Of a stretch of 64,000 bases of DNA, positions 38,233-49,479 are shown in pieces. Source of the stretch: Chamaea fasciata (taxonomy: Eukaryota > Chordata > Aves > Passeriformes > Sylviidae). Position 1 is the stretch's first letter, and each line of letters begins with the position of its first letter. Made by a program: the position numbers and the translations under genes. Location: NCBI GenBank assembly GCA_029207755.1, contig JARCOQ010000016.1, positions 8,046,501 through 8,110,500 of the forward strand. Direction: 5' to 3'. The notes under the pieces are model-generated. The model was not told the origin of the DNA, did not search any database, and was given only the letters and a program-made list of their open reading frames with translations.

Positions 38233-40013
38233 CAAAAGAACCTAAAACCACTTAAAAGCATTTGTTTTAAAAAAATAAATAAGTAGTGCTCACACAAAAT
38301 CTCTCTGCCCCCCCCTCCATCCTTCCCACCCCCCAGATGCTGTGGTGCAAAAAGCAGGGGGTAAAAGCATCCCCCCAGGAGCAAAGGGATTGGTGATGGG
38401 ATGGCATCCACCTTTGCTGCCTTAGAAACGTAAATGTCATGGCTGGAGCTCAATAGCACGTCCCTACATGTCCCCACTTTCGGGGACAACGCATTTGGGG
38501 CACTCAGTGCTGAAAAACTGCCTCCCAGTGCTGCCCGTGGAGAAGGATTTCTCCCAGTGGTTTTTAGTGGAAGCCAAAAACAGAGCAGTCCCTTGGTGGA
38601 CAGTGTGGGGTGATGGTGACAGACACTGGTGGGCAGAAACTCTGCAGGGATGATGTCCTGGTCCCCAACACGGTGCTCGGTGGCACAGGGCAGAGGGACA
38701 CTCAGGGCAGCCATTCCCCAGAGCCCTTGGCAAGAAGAAGATGGGGATGGGGACACAGGACAAATCCTGCTTCTGCCACCCATGTTTGGCCACACCACAG
38801 CAAGTCCTGACCCCAGGACACAACTTCCCTGGTGTGGGCTGTGGGGGGAAAAGCACCGGGAGCCCATCACAGCCAAAATGCTGTGGAGGACCCCGCTGTC
38901 GAGCCCTCTCCCCAAGGGCTCCATGCCCAAGGTCAGATGAGGGATGCCCGTGGGTACAAAGCCCTTCCCATGGGCACAGGGAGCAGGGAGCCAGATTTTG
39001 GCTCCCAGAGCACCAACGAGCAGCACAGCCAGATGAAGGGACCCACAAACCTGTACCTTCCTGACTCCTTCCCTCTGTGGGGAGCAGGGCAGGAGCGGAG
39101 GCTTCCCGTGCATGGGGTGCTTTGCCTTGTGCCAAGAGCTAAAGCTAAACCAGGTTGTCACCAAGGCCAGCCTGAAAGGCGGTGGATGATGGGACGTGGG
39201 TGCTGCAGAGCAAAGGGGGTGTCACCCGGAGGGGGGGATGCAGGATGGGGGCTGTGGAGAAGGGCTGGGACACAGGATGAGTTCGCATCTCTAAGGCACA
39301 ATCCACCTTGAGGCTGGGACACGGGGATGGGCTGAAGCACGAGATGGGGTGATTTTCTCAACTGGCATCTGTTGTTTTGGGGAAAACATCTGCCTCTGAA
39401 GCAGGACTCTCTGGGGGGTTGGGAATTCATAAAGTCCGGCCTGGCATGGACACAGCTCCAGGACTGGAAGTGCAGCCCATCGAGATGACTTTCCCATTGA
39501 TTTCCACGTTTGAAAATATTCTTCAAGGAAGAACAATACCAAATTGGTCAGAAAAGTGGGGAAATACCCAATTTTGAGAGCTGTCCACTCTCATTTTTGT
39601 GCTTTTCACTATTTTGTCCCAGTTATGGTGAACCTTATGAATTCCCCATCAGAGATATTGGGGGAAATCCAACACTTCAGCAGCTGATGCTCCAGACCCC
39701 ATTTCCACCCCAAAATCCAACATTTCCAGAAATTGGCTAATTACCATGTTTACAATGCTTTTTTCTCTCACAGCCCTGCTTATCCTTATTACATCAATAA
39801 TTCCACTACTTTCTTTCACTGCCACGGACCTACAGTCACGTACATCTGTTTTCTGCCTATGAAGCCATGCCAGTGGTAAAAAATAACCCCAAAATTGGAT
39901 GCAATCTTAACTTTTAGCTCTTGCATTTATCCAACAAGTCACCCCCTCAAAGGACCCCGGTGGCTTCTTCATTCCCTTGTTCATTTTAAAAAATACTGAA
40001 TGACTTCTTTCAG

Positions 40014-40070
40014 ATTTAATAATATTATTATTGTTATAATTATAATAATAATTATTATTATTATTTTGGT
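40014..40070. repeat. ATT/AAT-rich low-complexity tract
   Basis: AATAATATTATTATTG and ATAATAATAATTATTATTAT form a self-complementary A/T tract within the probable KCNJ12 3'UTR. Confidence 0.8.
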
Positions 40071-40455
40071 AAACAGTCTCCCAAACGGTGCAGTGAAAAA
40101 ATTAAAAACCCTCTCACCTCCCTCCCCCGTTTTTTCCCCAAATTAAAAAGAAGTACATTAATGTTGCATGTTATTTCAAGTGTTGTTCTTGTGCAACTGA
40201 ACCAGAACACCTGCCGAAGGAGCAATTGTTTTGTTGTTGCTGCTCAGTTAAAAAATAAAAGGAAAAAAAAAAAAAAGAAAGAGAGAGAGACAGTGAGATT
40301 TGTTTCCTGATATTTCCTCTTTTTGGATCTCGCAGTGCTCGGCTCCAGGAAAACATTGGCGTTTTCCCCACAGGGAGAGCAAAGCCCCACAGGGTTGCGC
40401 TGGGCGAGCACCTGCCCACACCCCACAGACCCTCTTCTTCTCATCCTTCCTTCTG

Positions 40456-40553
40456 TCCATCCATCCATCCATCCATCCATCCATCCATCCATCCATCTAT
40501 CCATCCATCCATCCATCCATCCATCCATCCATCCATCCATCTGTCCATCCATC
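40456..40553. repeat. (CCAT)n tetranucleotide microsatellite, about 24 units
   Basis: About 98 bases of TCCA/CCAT repeats, interrupted by ATCTATCC near 40496 and ATCTGTCC near 40540. On the KCNJ12 strand it reads (ATGG)n and starts roughly 240 bases after the stop codon. Confidence 0.97.
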
Positions 40554-40795
40554 CCCCAGAGCCGTGGGCCCTGCCGTGGGCGCCGGGCGCAGGGGACGCG
40601 CCGTGGCCTGCCACCGTCCCCTCCTGCAGACCGCTCAGTGGTTATTGCGATGAAACTGAAAACTATGAACGATACTAATTTCTCAAGCATTCCTATGGCA
40701 CTTGCATTGTTCTGCATAATTTGAGCGGGTTGTAGGGGAAGAGATTAGAGGAGGAAAAAAAATACCCTTGGAAAAGTCAACGGAAGGACCAAGAG

Positions 40796-42085
40796 TCATA
40801 TTTCTGACTCCCTCCTGTACGACCGCTGATCCAACGCTATTGTGGCTTGAAGCCGGTCGAACTCGTGCCTGTTGTCTGGGCTGAGGTCCTCCAGACCCCG
40901 ACTGTCATCGTCTTCCTCTTCCTCATCACGGCTCATGAAGGCCAGCTCGTTCTCATAGCAGAAGGAGTTGGTGCTGGGCAGCAGGAATTTGTTCTCCACC
41001 AAGTCCTTGGCGCTGCAGCGGGGGGTGGACGGGACCTCGTAGGTTTTGTGGAAGTGGGAATAGTCTACTTTGTACTGGTTTTTCTCCTCGAACAAGACAG
41101 GCTCAAAGCGGTGGCCCCACAGTATCTCGCTGGCCAGGTAGGAGCTCCGAGCTTGCGTCGTCATGGCTGTGGCCTCTACCATGCCCTCAAGGATGACGAC
41201 GATCTCAAAGTCATCTGTCTCCAAGTCCTGGCGGCTGATCCCGAACAAGGGGCTGTCTTCGTTGATCTCGTGGAGAATGGTGATGGGAGACACCAAGAAA
41301 ATACGGTCCAAGCCTTTATCAAACCCCACGTCAATGTCTATTTGGTCGAGTGGGATGTACTCCCCTTCCTCCGTGATCCTCGGCTTAATTAGCTGAGCTC
41401 GTACGTGGGCTTCTACTATGTGGCTTTTCCGTAGGTTCCCAACTCTCCACATCAGGCAGAGTTTTCCATCTCTCATGGCCACTACTGCGTTATGGCTGAA
41501 AAGTAATGTCTGGGCCCGTTTTTTGGGCCTGGCCATTTTTGCCATTATTGCACCAATCATGAAAGAGTCGATTATACAGCCCACTATGGACTGAACCACC
41601 ACCATGAAGACGGCGAGCGGACACTCCTCGGTCACGCAGCGGAAGCCGTACCCGATCGTCGTTTGGGTCTCAATGGAGAACAGAAAAGCAGCCACAAAGC
41701 CATTGACCTGCAGAACGCAAGGCTTGAAAGTGTCATCTCCACCTGGGTTTTCTAGGTCTCCATGAATGAGTGCAATTAGCCAGAAAATCAGCCCAAACAA
41801 TAACCAGGACACCAGAAATGCCAGGGAAAAGAGCAAGAGCATATACCTCCAGCGGATGTCAACGCACGTGGTGAACATGTCTGCAATGTACCTCTGTGGC
41901 TTGTCATCCATGTTGGTGAACTCCACGTTGCACTGACCATTCTTCTTTACAAACCTGTTCCTGCATTTCCTCCTGGTGTGGATTTTCCCATTGCCAAAGC
42001 CGTTGATACCAGGCATGGTGGTCAACCTCAGCCCGTCTTCCTCGGAGGACACGATGCTGTAAGGGTTGACTCTGCCCGCAGTCAT
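40796..42085 (-). CDS. KCNJ12: Kir2.2 inward-rectifier potassium channel, complete single-exon CDS
   Basis: The 429-residue product is a strong inward rectifier of the plasma membrane. Kir2 tetramers set the resting potential of muscle and nerve. Visible features: N-terminal cytoplasmic domain 1-80; TM1 about 81-106; pore helix and TIGYG filter at 143-147; extracellular disulfide cysteines C123 and C155; TM2 about 158-184 with rectification residue D173; then the cytoplasmic domain with E225 and E300. PIP2-contact residues R78, W79, R80, K183, R186, K188 and K189 are all present. The ER-export signal FCYENE is at 375-380, and the C-terminus RRESEI is a class I PDZ ligand. [10 protein letters not shown] and RPKKRAQT identify Kir2.2 rather than Kir2.1, and length matches the family (human 433, from memory). 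The frame stays open 39 codons upstream, but a splice acceptor lies between, so the start is the ATG at 42085. An acidic run follows residue 386. No frameshift or missing key residue is seen. Confidence 0.98.
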   Translation of the reverse strand: MTAGRVNPYSIVSSEEDGLRLTTMPGINGFGNGKIHTRRKCRNRFVKKNGQCNVEFTNMDDKPQRYIADMFTTCVDIRWRYMLLLFSLAFLVSWLLFGLIFWLIALIHGDLENPGGDDTFKPCVLQVNGFVAAFLFSIETQTTIGYGFRCVTEECPLAVFMVVVQSIVGCIIDSFMIGAIMAKMARPKKRAQTLLFSHNAVVAMRDGKLCLMWRVGNLRKSHIVEAHVRAQLIKPRITEEGEYIPLDQIDIDVGFDKGLDRIFLVSPITILHEINEDSPLFGISRQDLETDDFEIVVILEGMVEATAMTTQARSSYLASEILWGHRFEPVLFEEKNQYKVDYSHFHKTYEVPSTPRCSAKDLVENKFLLPSTNSFCYENELAFMSRDEEEEDDDSRGLEDLSPDNRHEFDRLQATIALDQRSYRRESEI

Positions 42086-42115
42086 CCCTGAGCCAAGCCC
42101 ACAGTGAAGGTGAAG
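42086..42115 (-). other. KCNJ12: 3' splice site of the KCNJ12 coding exon
   Basis: Read on the minus strand, a pyrimidine-containing stretch leads into TTGGCTCAG, then GG and the ATG. The acceptor AG is at 42089-42088, so the exon would begin at 42087 with only two untranslated bases before the start codon. This fits the known KCNJ12 organisation, in which upstream 5'UTR exons join one coding exon. It also explains why the open frame upstream of the ATG is not part of the protein. The pyrimidine tract is moderate, not strong. Confidence 0.75.
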
Positions 42116-44470
42116 GGTCTTGCGACTCCCAGTGTCCCCCTGACCCACCCCTGCCCACCCCCCAAATTCTGCTGTGGTGGAAGAGAAGTCCCAAACTTCC
42201 ACGTCTTGGCTGCCACGTCACCACGCGGATCCCGTGAGAGGCTCTGCAATGAGAAAACAAAGACAGGGCCGTTACCACTCGTGGCACAGGGACCCGAGGG
42301 GCTGCTTGGCCAATGGTTCTGATGGGCTGCATGTTGAGTGACAACCTCCTACACGGCTCTAATTTTCCCTTCTTTAGCTGGGCTGCTTCCAAAAAACACA
42401 CAGAGGAAAGGCTGAAGGTGTTAGAGCTTGTTCTTTCATGATACAAAGTGAGTGAACAAATCTTACTGCGTTTGTGGGACACTCAACAGCTCCAGCAGAT
42501 GAAAAACCTAGAGTTTCTCCACTTCACTTTTCCCACGAGCTCTGCCACCGGAGAGGAAAGCAGAGAGGCCGAGCTGTTCTCCTTGGGACACAGATACCAA
42601 TAAAGGTACTCCTGGAAGCGGCTCCATCAGTTCACATTGCCCGTGCCAGATGGATCGACGCCCAGCCCAGCGCCGACCTCAGAGCACCAGCTCTTCTGGG
42701 CTCCAGGGAAAATTCAGGGAGATGTGGATTTAACCTCTGTCCCCCTGCCCGGGGATGGGAGAGGCCACAGCCAACGTGCATCTGGTTGGAGAAGGCCTCA
42801 GGAAGGTACTTGCTCAGGGCAGATGTCCTGAAGAGCAACTTTCCCAACATATCCATTGGGACATGGAGCCATCCACGGTCACTGATGGGTTTAGCTGGCC
42901 AAGTCTCAGGAAGGAACAACTGCCACTGGGGAATGGGGAGCTGTTTTGGTCCCTTCTGGAAGGCTCAGCTGCAGGGTCAAGGACCTACACTCAACTTTGC
43001 ATGGGAGAGAGGTGACATGGACATGAGAGAGGTGGCCCAAGCCTGGTGGGCTCCCTGGTGGAGGTGAGCATATGGTGGGGGAACCCAGTGACACTCTGCC
43101 AGGCTGCTGGACCCCCCAGCCCCTCATGGGCCTGCATCAGGGAGTGGACAGGATGGTGGAGAAGCCACATGGCACCTCAAAGAGATGGCACCACCGGAAC
43201 TCTCCACGCACCACCCCCTGCCACAGGTCACCCTATTATTTAGTGCCACTGAGGATGGAACCGCATTGCTGGTAGTGAGACCTGCACAGGGCAGCAGCGT
43301 GGTGGGGGAGTGGGTGCAGAGCCCCCCGTGATGCCCCAGCTCCTGCCTGGAGCACAGCGAGGCTGCCGGGCTGGACAAGCTGTGCCGGATCCGCTGGCCC
43401 CATCGATGAGGTCGATTCCTGCAATCAGCTCCAGCGCCTGGGGACACGCTGGGACAAACACACCCTTTCCATTACACACTGTCCAGGGCCAGCCAGCGCC
43501 AGGGAGCATTGCCAGGCGCAACCTGCCTGGGGCTGCATCATCCCAGCTCGCAATGATACCCTGCACTGCCTTTTACTGAAATGCTCCCCAAACCCAGCCT
43601 GAGAATCAAGAAACCCTCCAGAAGCACTGCACCACAAGCAGGAGCACTAAAGCCTGCCCAAACCTCCCAGGTGCTGGACACAGACCCATGTGTGCCACCA
43701 CTTTACACCAAACAACACATTTTCCCCTGCTGCAATCCAAACACAACCGTTTTTATCCCCAAAGTTAATTTTTCAAGAGCCACAGTGGTTTGTTGGCATC
43801 TCAGCAGACCAAGAGATTGCTCACACACGGAACGAGAGCCTCTCCCTCCTTGGAGCAACAGGGGAGAGTAAAATACTCACAAACGCTTAATATTAATAGT
43901 AAATATTTACAATCTTATAGTCCCTGGAAGTCAAACAGGACCAAAGTGGCCTTGCAGAGCTGATCTGTCAGGCCAGCTGCTCAATACCAACCTGGTTTCC
44001 CACCCCGAATCTTCCTCCTGTCCATTCTGGCTGCATCCATTAATGTTTCTCCCCCTTTTTAAAATCAGATCTGAGCATTTTGGGCCAGAAAAGGCTGCTT
44101 CTCTATCACCCCCCTGGCTCGCCCCAGGGCAGTACACCAAATGCTTTTGCCTCAGGAGGAATTTAGAGTTGGGTTTTTTTAATTAATTCTAGATGCATTT
44201 GAGAAGTGAACAAAATGCAATGAGCCCCCAGTGACCTGTGAGAGGATTAGCTGTGGTCTGGATTAACTGTGCTGGAAAGGGAGCTGTGCCTGGGTGGCTG
44301 CGGAGGCAGCAGTGCTGCCCTCACCTGGGGTGGTGTTTCCAGGGACCCTCAGGCTCCCCTCACCATCACTGCTCACCTGCCTGCACCCCTTTCCTCATCC
44401 CTCCTTCCTTCTCTCCATTCTTGTTTTCTCTGTTTCTTCTTTTCCCTCTTCCTTCTCATCATCATTCTTT

Positions 44471-44774
44471 TCCTTCCTTCCTTCCTTCCTTCCTTCCTTC
44501 CTTCCTTCCTTCCTTCCTTCCTTCCTTCCTTCCTTCCTTCCTTCCTTCCTTCCTTCCTTCCTTCCTTCCTTCCTTCCTTCCTTCCTTCCTTCCTTCCTTC
44601 CTTCCTTCCTCACTCTCCCTTTCCCCTTCCCCTTCCCCTTCCCCTTCCCTTTCCCTTTCCCTTTCCCTTTCCCTTTCCCTTTCCCTTTCCCTTTCCCTTT
44701 CCCTTTCCCTTTCCCTTTCCCTTTCCCTTTCCCTTTCCCTTTCCCTTTCCCTTTCCCTTTCCCTTTCCCTTTCC
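44471..44774. repeat. compound (CCTT)n-(CCCTTT)n microsatellite
   Basis: About 35 CCTT units (44471-44610), a short CACTCT break, four TTCCCC units, then about 21 CCCTTT units to 44774. It is an almost pure pyrimidine strand of about 300 bases in the KCNJ12 intron. It creates long spurious open frames on both strands. Confidence 0.98.
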
Positions 44775-45774
44775 TCCCATGTCACACAGAGTTTCAGGGA
44801 CCCCTCCACTGCAGGGTGATGCCAGGACAGACCCAAGGAGCCGACTCCGTTTTGGGTACAGGGAAGTTCTTGTGGCAAAGCCCCTTTCCCATCTGGGACC
44901 CCACATTCCCGGACCGAGTCCTTCCCGACGCTCCTGCGGGGACAGACCCCCCCCGTCCCAGCCCGGGGAGACGGCAGCTAAATAAAGGCAGCAAAGTGGA
45001 TGTGCCGGAGCAGGCGGCCGCCTGCGGCTCGTCCTTTATTTAGCACAGTTTTGTTTGGAAATACACTTTCTCGAGTTCGCTGAAAGCTGAATTTCTGGTT
45101 TGGTTTAAATTTGAAGGCTGGAGCCTCACGCTGTCGCTGCAGGAGGCTCAGGCTGGGACAGGGCTCATGCAAACACGTGGAAACCCCTGGCTGGACGGGC
45201 TCTGACAGGGGACCGGCTGGGGACAACATCCCCGTATCACCCTACATCTCCTTGGCTCAGGAGTGCATCCTCCAGCACCACCCTGGCATCTCCCCAGAGT
45301 CAGAACCGCCCCAGGGTGTTCCTGGAGGTGCATCCCCTTTCCTGCCTGCTTCCCAGCAGTTTCACAAACCTGACTATCACAATTTCCCCTCACAGGATCA
45401 ACCCCAAAACTTCCCCTGACAATCACTGCCCGTTAATCCCATTCCCAGCCCAGCTCCGGCGCAGACAAACCCACGCTGGGTGTGGGGCAGGACCGGGACC
45501 ATCCCCTGCTGTTGGTGCCACGCGTCCCGTGCAGAGCTAACAGTGTTAACATGTGGGAAACAAAACACGCTCATAAATAGGAGTTTCGGGAATGAGCGGC
45601 CCCCGGCTCCCCGCGGCTCCGAAGGCAGCGACGCCGAGGACTGCCCCAGCTAATGAGCTGACAAGAGAGGCAACAACTCCTGCCACGAAAACTGCAGCAC
45701 CGCAGCTGCCACCGCGGAGCGGGTCCCCGCCGAGAACCCGAGTGCCTCCAGCAATCTGCCAACTGCACAGTTAA

Positions 45775-45787
45775 TTTTTTTTTCTTT

Positions 45788-45818
<31 letters not shown>

Positions 45819-45824
45819 CTTCTT
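45775..45824. repeat. T-rich tract
   Basis: About 50 bases of T broken by single C. It lies in the KCNJ12 intron just after a CpG-containing patch at 45590-45740. Confidence 0.9.
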
Positions 45825-46171
45825 AAAAGGGGATGTTAAACGTTACAACAGTATTCGGAGCAGCCAGCACTCTGGGAAAATATGTTGGGTGCCGGGGAAG
45901 TCATTAGTTAGAGCCGGCTGAATGTGTCAGTGCGATTTATCACGACACCTTTTCCCTGCACCTCTGGAGGGGACGCGTTTCGGCTGTCAGCCCCCTTTCT
46001 TGCACCCTCCCGGCGTGGATTTTCTCATGGAAGCGTGCACACAGCCGGGCTGTGCTCGGGTGGGGACTCGGAGGAGCTGAGTTTGGGGATGATGAGTTTG
46101 CAGGTCGCCTGTGCCCGGGGCAGGAGAGGTGACCGGCCGGGAGGGGAGCGGGTCACACTCGGGGCTGCTGC

Positions 46172-46225
46172 CTGCCCTGCGCCGCAGATAACGCTGCCCT
46201 GCGCCGGGAGATAACGCTGCTATCT
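46172..46225. promoter_or_regulatory. tandem 22-bp duplication with three GATA motifs
   Basis: CTGCCCTGCGCCGCAGATAACG is followed directly by a near copy with GGGAGATAACG. A third, inverted GATA motif (TATCT, 46221-46225) follows. All three lie within about 40 bases of a CpG-rich patch in the KCNJ12 intron. Binding is inferred from motif only. Confidence 0.4.
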
Positions 46226-47659
46226 CCCGCGGCGATGCCCTTCATGCCCCAGCGGCAGGACAGCAATGTCAGCGCCGAGGAGGGAGCTCTGTGTGCGGCA
46301 CAGCCGAGAGAGCCCAAATATCTCCTGCTCATCCCGTCCCGACAAAGCCATCCCTCACCAGGCACCCACAGACCAAGGGGAGGCAGCTCAGGGGCAGCAG
46401 CAATGCCTGAATAATTCCCTCCTACAGTGCCCTGTCTTTGAGCACTGCCAAAAAATTAAGGGTCAGCACAAGGCAGGCCAGGTCAGGACATATAAAGAAT
46501 AAATGAGGATAAATGGGCCCCTGTTTCCCCTCCACTGCCAGGGAGGACAGGAGAGAGGTTCCCACCACAGTGCATCCCTAATGAGAAAAAACTGCTCCAT
46601 TTTGGCAGGGACAGGGGAGGAAAACAGCCACGGGCACCCACCCCTCCCCAGGACCCCCATAAACTCCCCTATTCCCAACAAGCAGTCGAGAAATCGCTGT
46701 CTGCAAGCCTCGGTGGCACAAACAGGAGGGGAACTGAGGCACATGGGGCAAGGAAGGCCCTTGGTGGCAAGACCAGAGGTGACAGGGTGCCTGGAGAAAT
46801 GCTGGCTCATCCCTGTGCCCCGAGCCACGTGTGGACGCCACGGGTACGGGAGGAGAAAACAAGGCCATGTGCAGCATTCGTCACCACTGGGGCCAGGTGG
46901 CCTCTGTGGGGTGATGGGCTTGTGCTTAAGCACCCTGAAACTCCTGCTAAATGTGCCCTGGATCAGGGAGATCCTGGGAAAGAGCCTTTCAGAGACTGCA
47001 CTGGGCATTCCTTTGGCCTCGCACTCCGTGCTGTGATGTGGGGACTGAGCACCCCAGTCCAGCTGCCTCCATGTCTGTTCCAGCTCCAGCACCCATCCCT
47101 GTTCCAGCACCCACACCCTGCAGTGACAGCAGGGTCACCCCTGCTGCCTCCAGTACTCCCAGGTGCTGTCCTCCTGCCCGGCTGCAGGACAGTGTCAGAG
47201 GGATCTGGGAATGTCACAACACCCACAGTCACTCCAACCCACAGTCAGCCCTGCCATCCCCTAGGTCTTGGAATGCCATCTCCTTCTCCTGGAAAACACA
47301 GGCTGTTTTTCCATCCCCTCACATCCATAGACACGGACAGCAGGACATGGCTGGGGGGAAGGATGAGGGCAAGGGGGTTGCAGGCCTTGGCAGGGACCAC
47401 CTGCTCCAGGGGTTGCCAAAGGATGCCCCAAAATCTCAGGAGATGCAGCCAAACTGCCCTGTCCGCATGACACCCACCCAAACGTCTAGGGTACTCCCTT
47501 ACCCCTCCCCACAGCGTCCTGCAGACCCCCACAGCCCTCCCAGCTCAGAGGATGGGTGTTAATATCCTAGGAAATCACCCTGGGAAGAGGCAGAGCCCCA
47601 GCTGCTCCCTAGGGAGGGGGGGGCTCTGGCCGGATCCCAGAGGAGGGGTCAGCCCTTAC

Positions 47660-47731
47660 CTGGTGCGTGCCCGGGGCCACCCTGGCGCTCCCCAGGCATG
47701 GCTGCAGGGCACAGGGTGCCCCGGGGCCCTG
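47660..47731 (-). other. KCNJ12: candidate internal 5' exon of KCNJ12 (72 nt)
   Basis: On the minus strand a pyrimidine-rich stretch (ACTCTCTGTCTCCTGCCC, then GGGCTGCAG) forms an acceptor. It is followed after 72 bases by a full-consensus donor, CAG|GTAAGG, with the exon ending at 47660. The exon contains an ATG at 47699 in the context GCCATGC. From that ATG there are 40 open bases. Joined to the coding exon at 42087 they read MPGERQGGPGHAPG directly into the normal MTAGRV start. If the exon is used it could be plain 5'UTR or could give an N-terminally extended Kir2.2. Both splice sites are good, but no transcript evidence is available here. Confidence 0.45.
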
Positions 47732-49479
47732 CTGCAGCCCGGGCAGGAGACAGAGAGTTTTAATTGAATTTCTAGATTATCCTGGGGGAGGAATTGTAAT
47801 CTCCTTAAATCCAACCTCTGGTCGAGTCCCGTAACCTACTGTCCTGCGCTGGGGAAGGGATTTAGCGAGGGGGAGGGGAGGTTTCCCAGCCTGCTGATGC
47901 TCCAGGCCCCGCACCCAGCAGGATTTGACCCACAGGACGTCAGAGATCTGCTCCCAGCAGTTCTGGGGCACTGGAAATTAAAGTTCTGCAGCAGCAATGC
48001 CCTGTCCCTGAGTCCTGCCATGGTAACAGTGTCCCAGGAGCCTCAGGAGCCAGTAGGGTTGAGACTCTGGTGATGAGATGGCTGCTGTGGGATCTGCAGG
48101 TCTTTGGAGGGTGAAGACGAGCCCCTCTGGGTGGGGCTCATGGCTGGGAGGTGTCCAGGGCTTAGAACTGAAATACCACCTAGCCCTGCTGTGCCCAAGG
48201 TGCCAGTGGGCTGTACAAGCCCCCAAGCAAGTCCTGTTCCCTGCCCAGGCTGTGGTGGGTGCCTCCCTCCCAAAAAAATCCATCCCTGGATCGTGTGGGC
48301 CAGAGGATGTTCTTGGGTGGGTCAGTGACCTTGGGGTGTCTCCATCACATGGCTCTGGTCCCTCGTGCATGTTCCCAAATCCAGACACATGCTGGGCTCC
48401 AGCTCCAGCCCCAAACCTCCAAGTGACAGGGCTGAGGCAGATGATGGCAGAGCTGGAATCAGTTGGCCACGCTCCTGCCATGGCTGGGGCCTCTGCAGGG
48501 ACACGGATTTCCGTTGGGAATGGCAGGTTCCCATCCAGCACATGCCAAGAGGCTCAGGGGAGAGGCAACATCCCTGCCCCAGCCCTGGCCCTGACCAAGG
48601 GGAGAGCACCCAGCTGCTCAAAACCACCGTGGGAAGAAAGGGAAAAGCAAGGCAGAAAGGGCAAATGTCTCCAAGTGGATTTTACCACCAACCAGATGGA
48701 AATGAGCTGAGGGCCACAGTGCTGAGGGCTTCCCATCCTGAAAGTAACACCAGAGATTGGAAGCATCCCTGGGATATGACAGGCACAGATTATTTCCAGA
48801 GCCCTCTCACACCTCGGGGTCAGAAGCAGGAGATGACAGATCTGGATCCATTCATCCTCATTCAGTAAGACTCATCCTGTACCTCCCGCTTGCCCCGTTC
48901 CAATTGAGGCCTGTTTCCCAAGTCCCATTACTCCCAAGGCAGGTTTTCACTTGTTCTCACCTAACACAAATCCCCCCCTCCAGGAGCCGTGCCTCCCGCT
49001 CCGGGAAATCGCGTGTGTGGGCAGAGCCCGTGCCCAGGAAATGTTTATCCTGAAGGCACAACACGCGGCAGGTTGGGAGCGACGGAGCTGCCAGCCAGAG
49101 CCAGGAGCTGTGGGGACAGCGATGGCATCTCCCCGCGGTGACATTCCAGCTGGGAATCTGCACGGAAAGGAGCGGGATGACCATAAAAACCAGCTCAGGA
49201 TACACACATCCCTTCCAGCCGGGAGAGTTGGGATGTTAGCAAGGCTGAGCCATCAGCTGCTCATCAGCACCCTCCAGCCTTTTTCGGACCTTAAACCCAC
49301 TATCATTCCTGTTCCATCAAAACATTAACAATTGCTCAACTCTCGGTGAGAAATACAGCCCGTGTCCCACTATCCCAGGCAGTTTTCCTGGCTCCACGGC
49401 CGTGTCAGGGTAAAGTTGTCATTTCCACCCCTGAAGTGCTGTGTTTCCAGGGCTCTTCGGCACTGCCGTGGCTTAAGGT

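Larger units (their letters stand above)
38190..40795 (-). other. KCNJ12: probable 3'UTR of KCNJ12 (to proximal poly(A) signals)
   Basis: From the TGA at 40798-40796, minus-strand sequence runs without splice-like features to two AATAAA signals at 38232-38227 and 38209-38204. This would give a 3'UTR of about 2.6 kb, reasonable for a Kir2 gene. It contains an ATGG/GGAT tetranucleotide array (40456-40553), an A/T-rich block with ATT repeats at 40014-40070, and a T-tract corresponding to plus-strand A at 40262-40275. A 310-codon minus-strand open frame inside it (38232-39164) has no recognisable domain. Extent is inferred from the poly(A) motifs only. Confidence 0.5.

Noticed and set aside
38232..39164. 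310-codon minus-strand open frame
   Set aside because: Lies in the probable KCNJ12 3'UTR, has low-complexity composition and no recognisable motif; chance open frame in GC-rich DNA.
40456..40553. Tandem arrays as CRISPR-like repeats
   Set aside because: Simple tetranucleotide repeats without spacers in a vertebrate genome.
40847..41392. 181-codon plus-strand open frame opposite the KCNJ12 coding exon
   Set aside because: It is a mirror of a conserved GC-rich coding sequence; no independent domain or start context.
40796..42085. Identification as KCNJ2 (Kir2.1) or KCNJ18
   Set aside because: Diagnostic Kir2.2 segments ([36 protein letters not shown]) are present; KCNJ18 is, to my knowledge, a primate-lineage duplicate.
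42086..42202. 39-codon in-frame extension upstream of the KCNJ12 ATG
   Set aside because: It crosses a splice acceptor directly before the ATG and has no resemblance to Kir2 N-termini; the ATG at 42085 gives the family-typical [10 protein letters not shown] start.
44617..44774. CCCTTT array as interstitial telomeric repeat
   Set aside because: Vertebrate telomeric repeat is CCCTAA/TTAGGG; the unit here is CCCTTT.
44238..45043. Long open frames with Pro-Ser-Phe-Leu and Phe-Pro repeats, and Lys-Glu-Gly repeats on the other strand
   Set aside because: They are translations of the CCTT/CCCTTT microsatellite, whose periodicity keeps frames open by chance.
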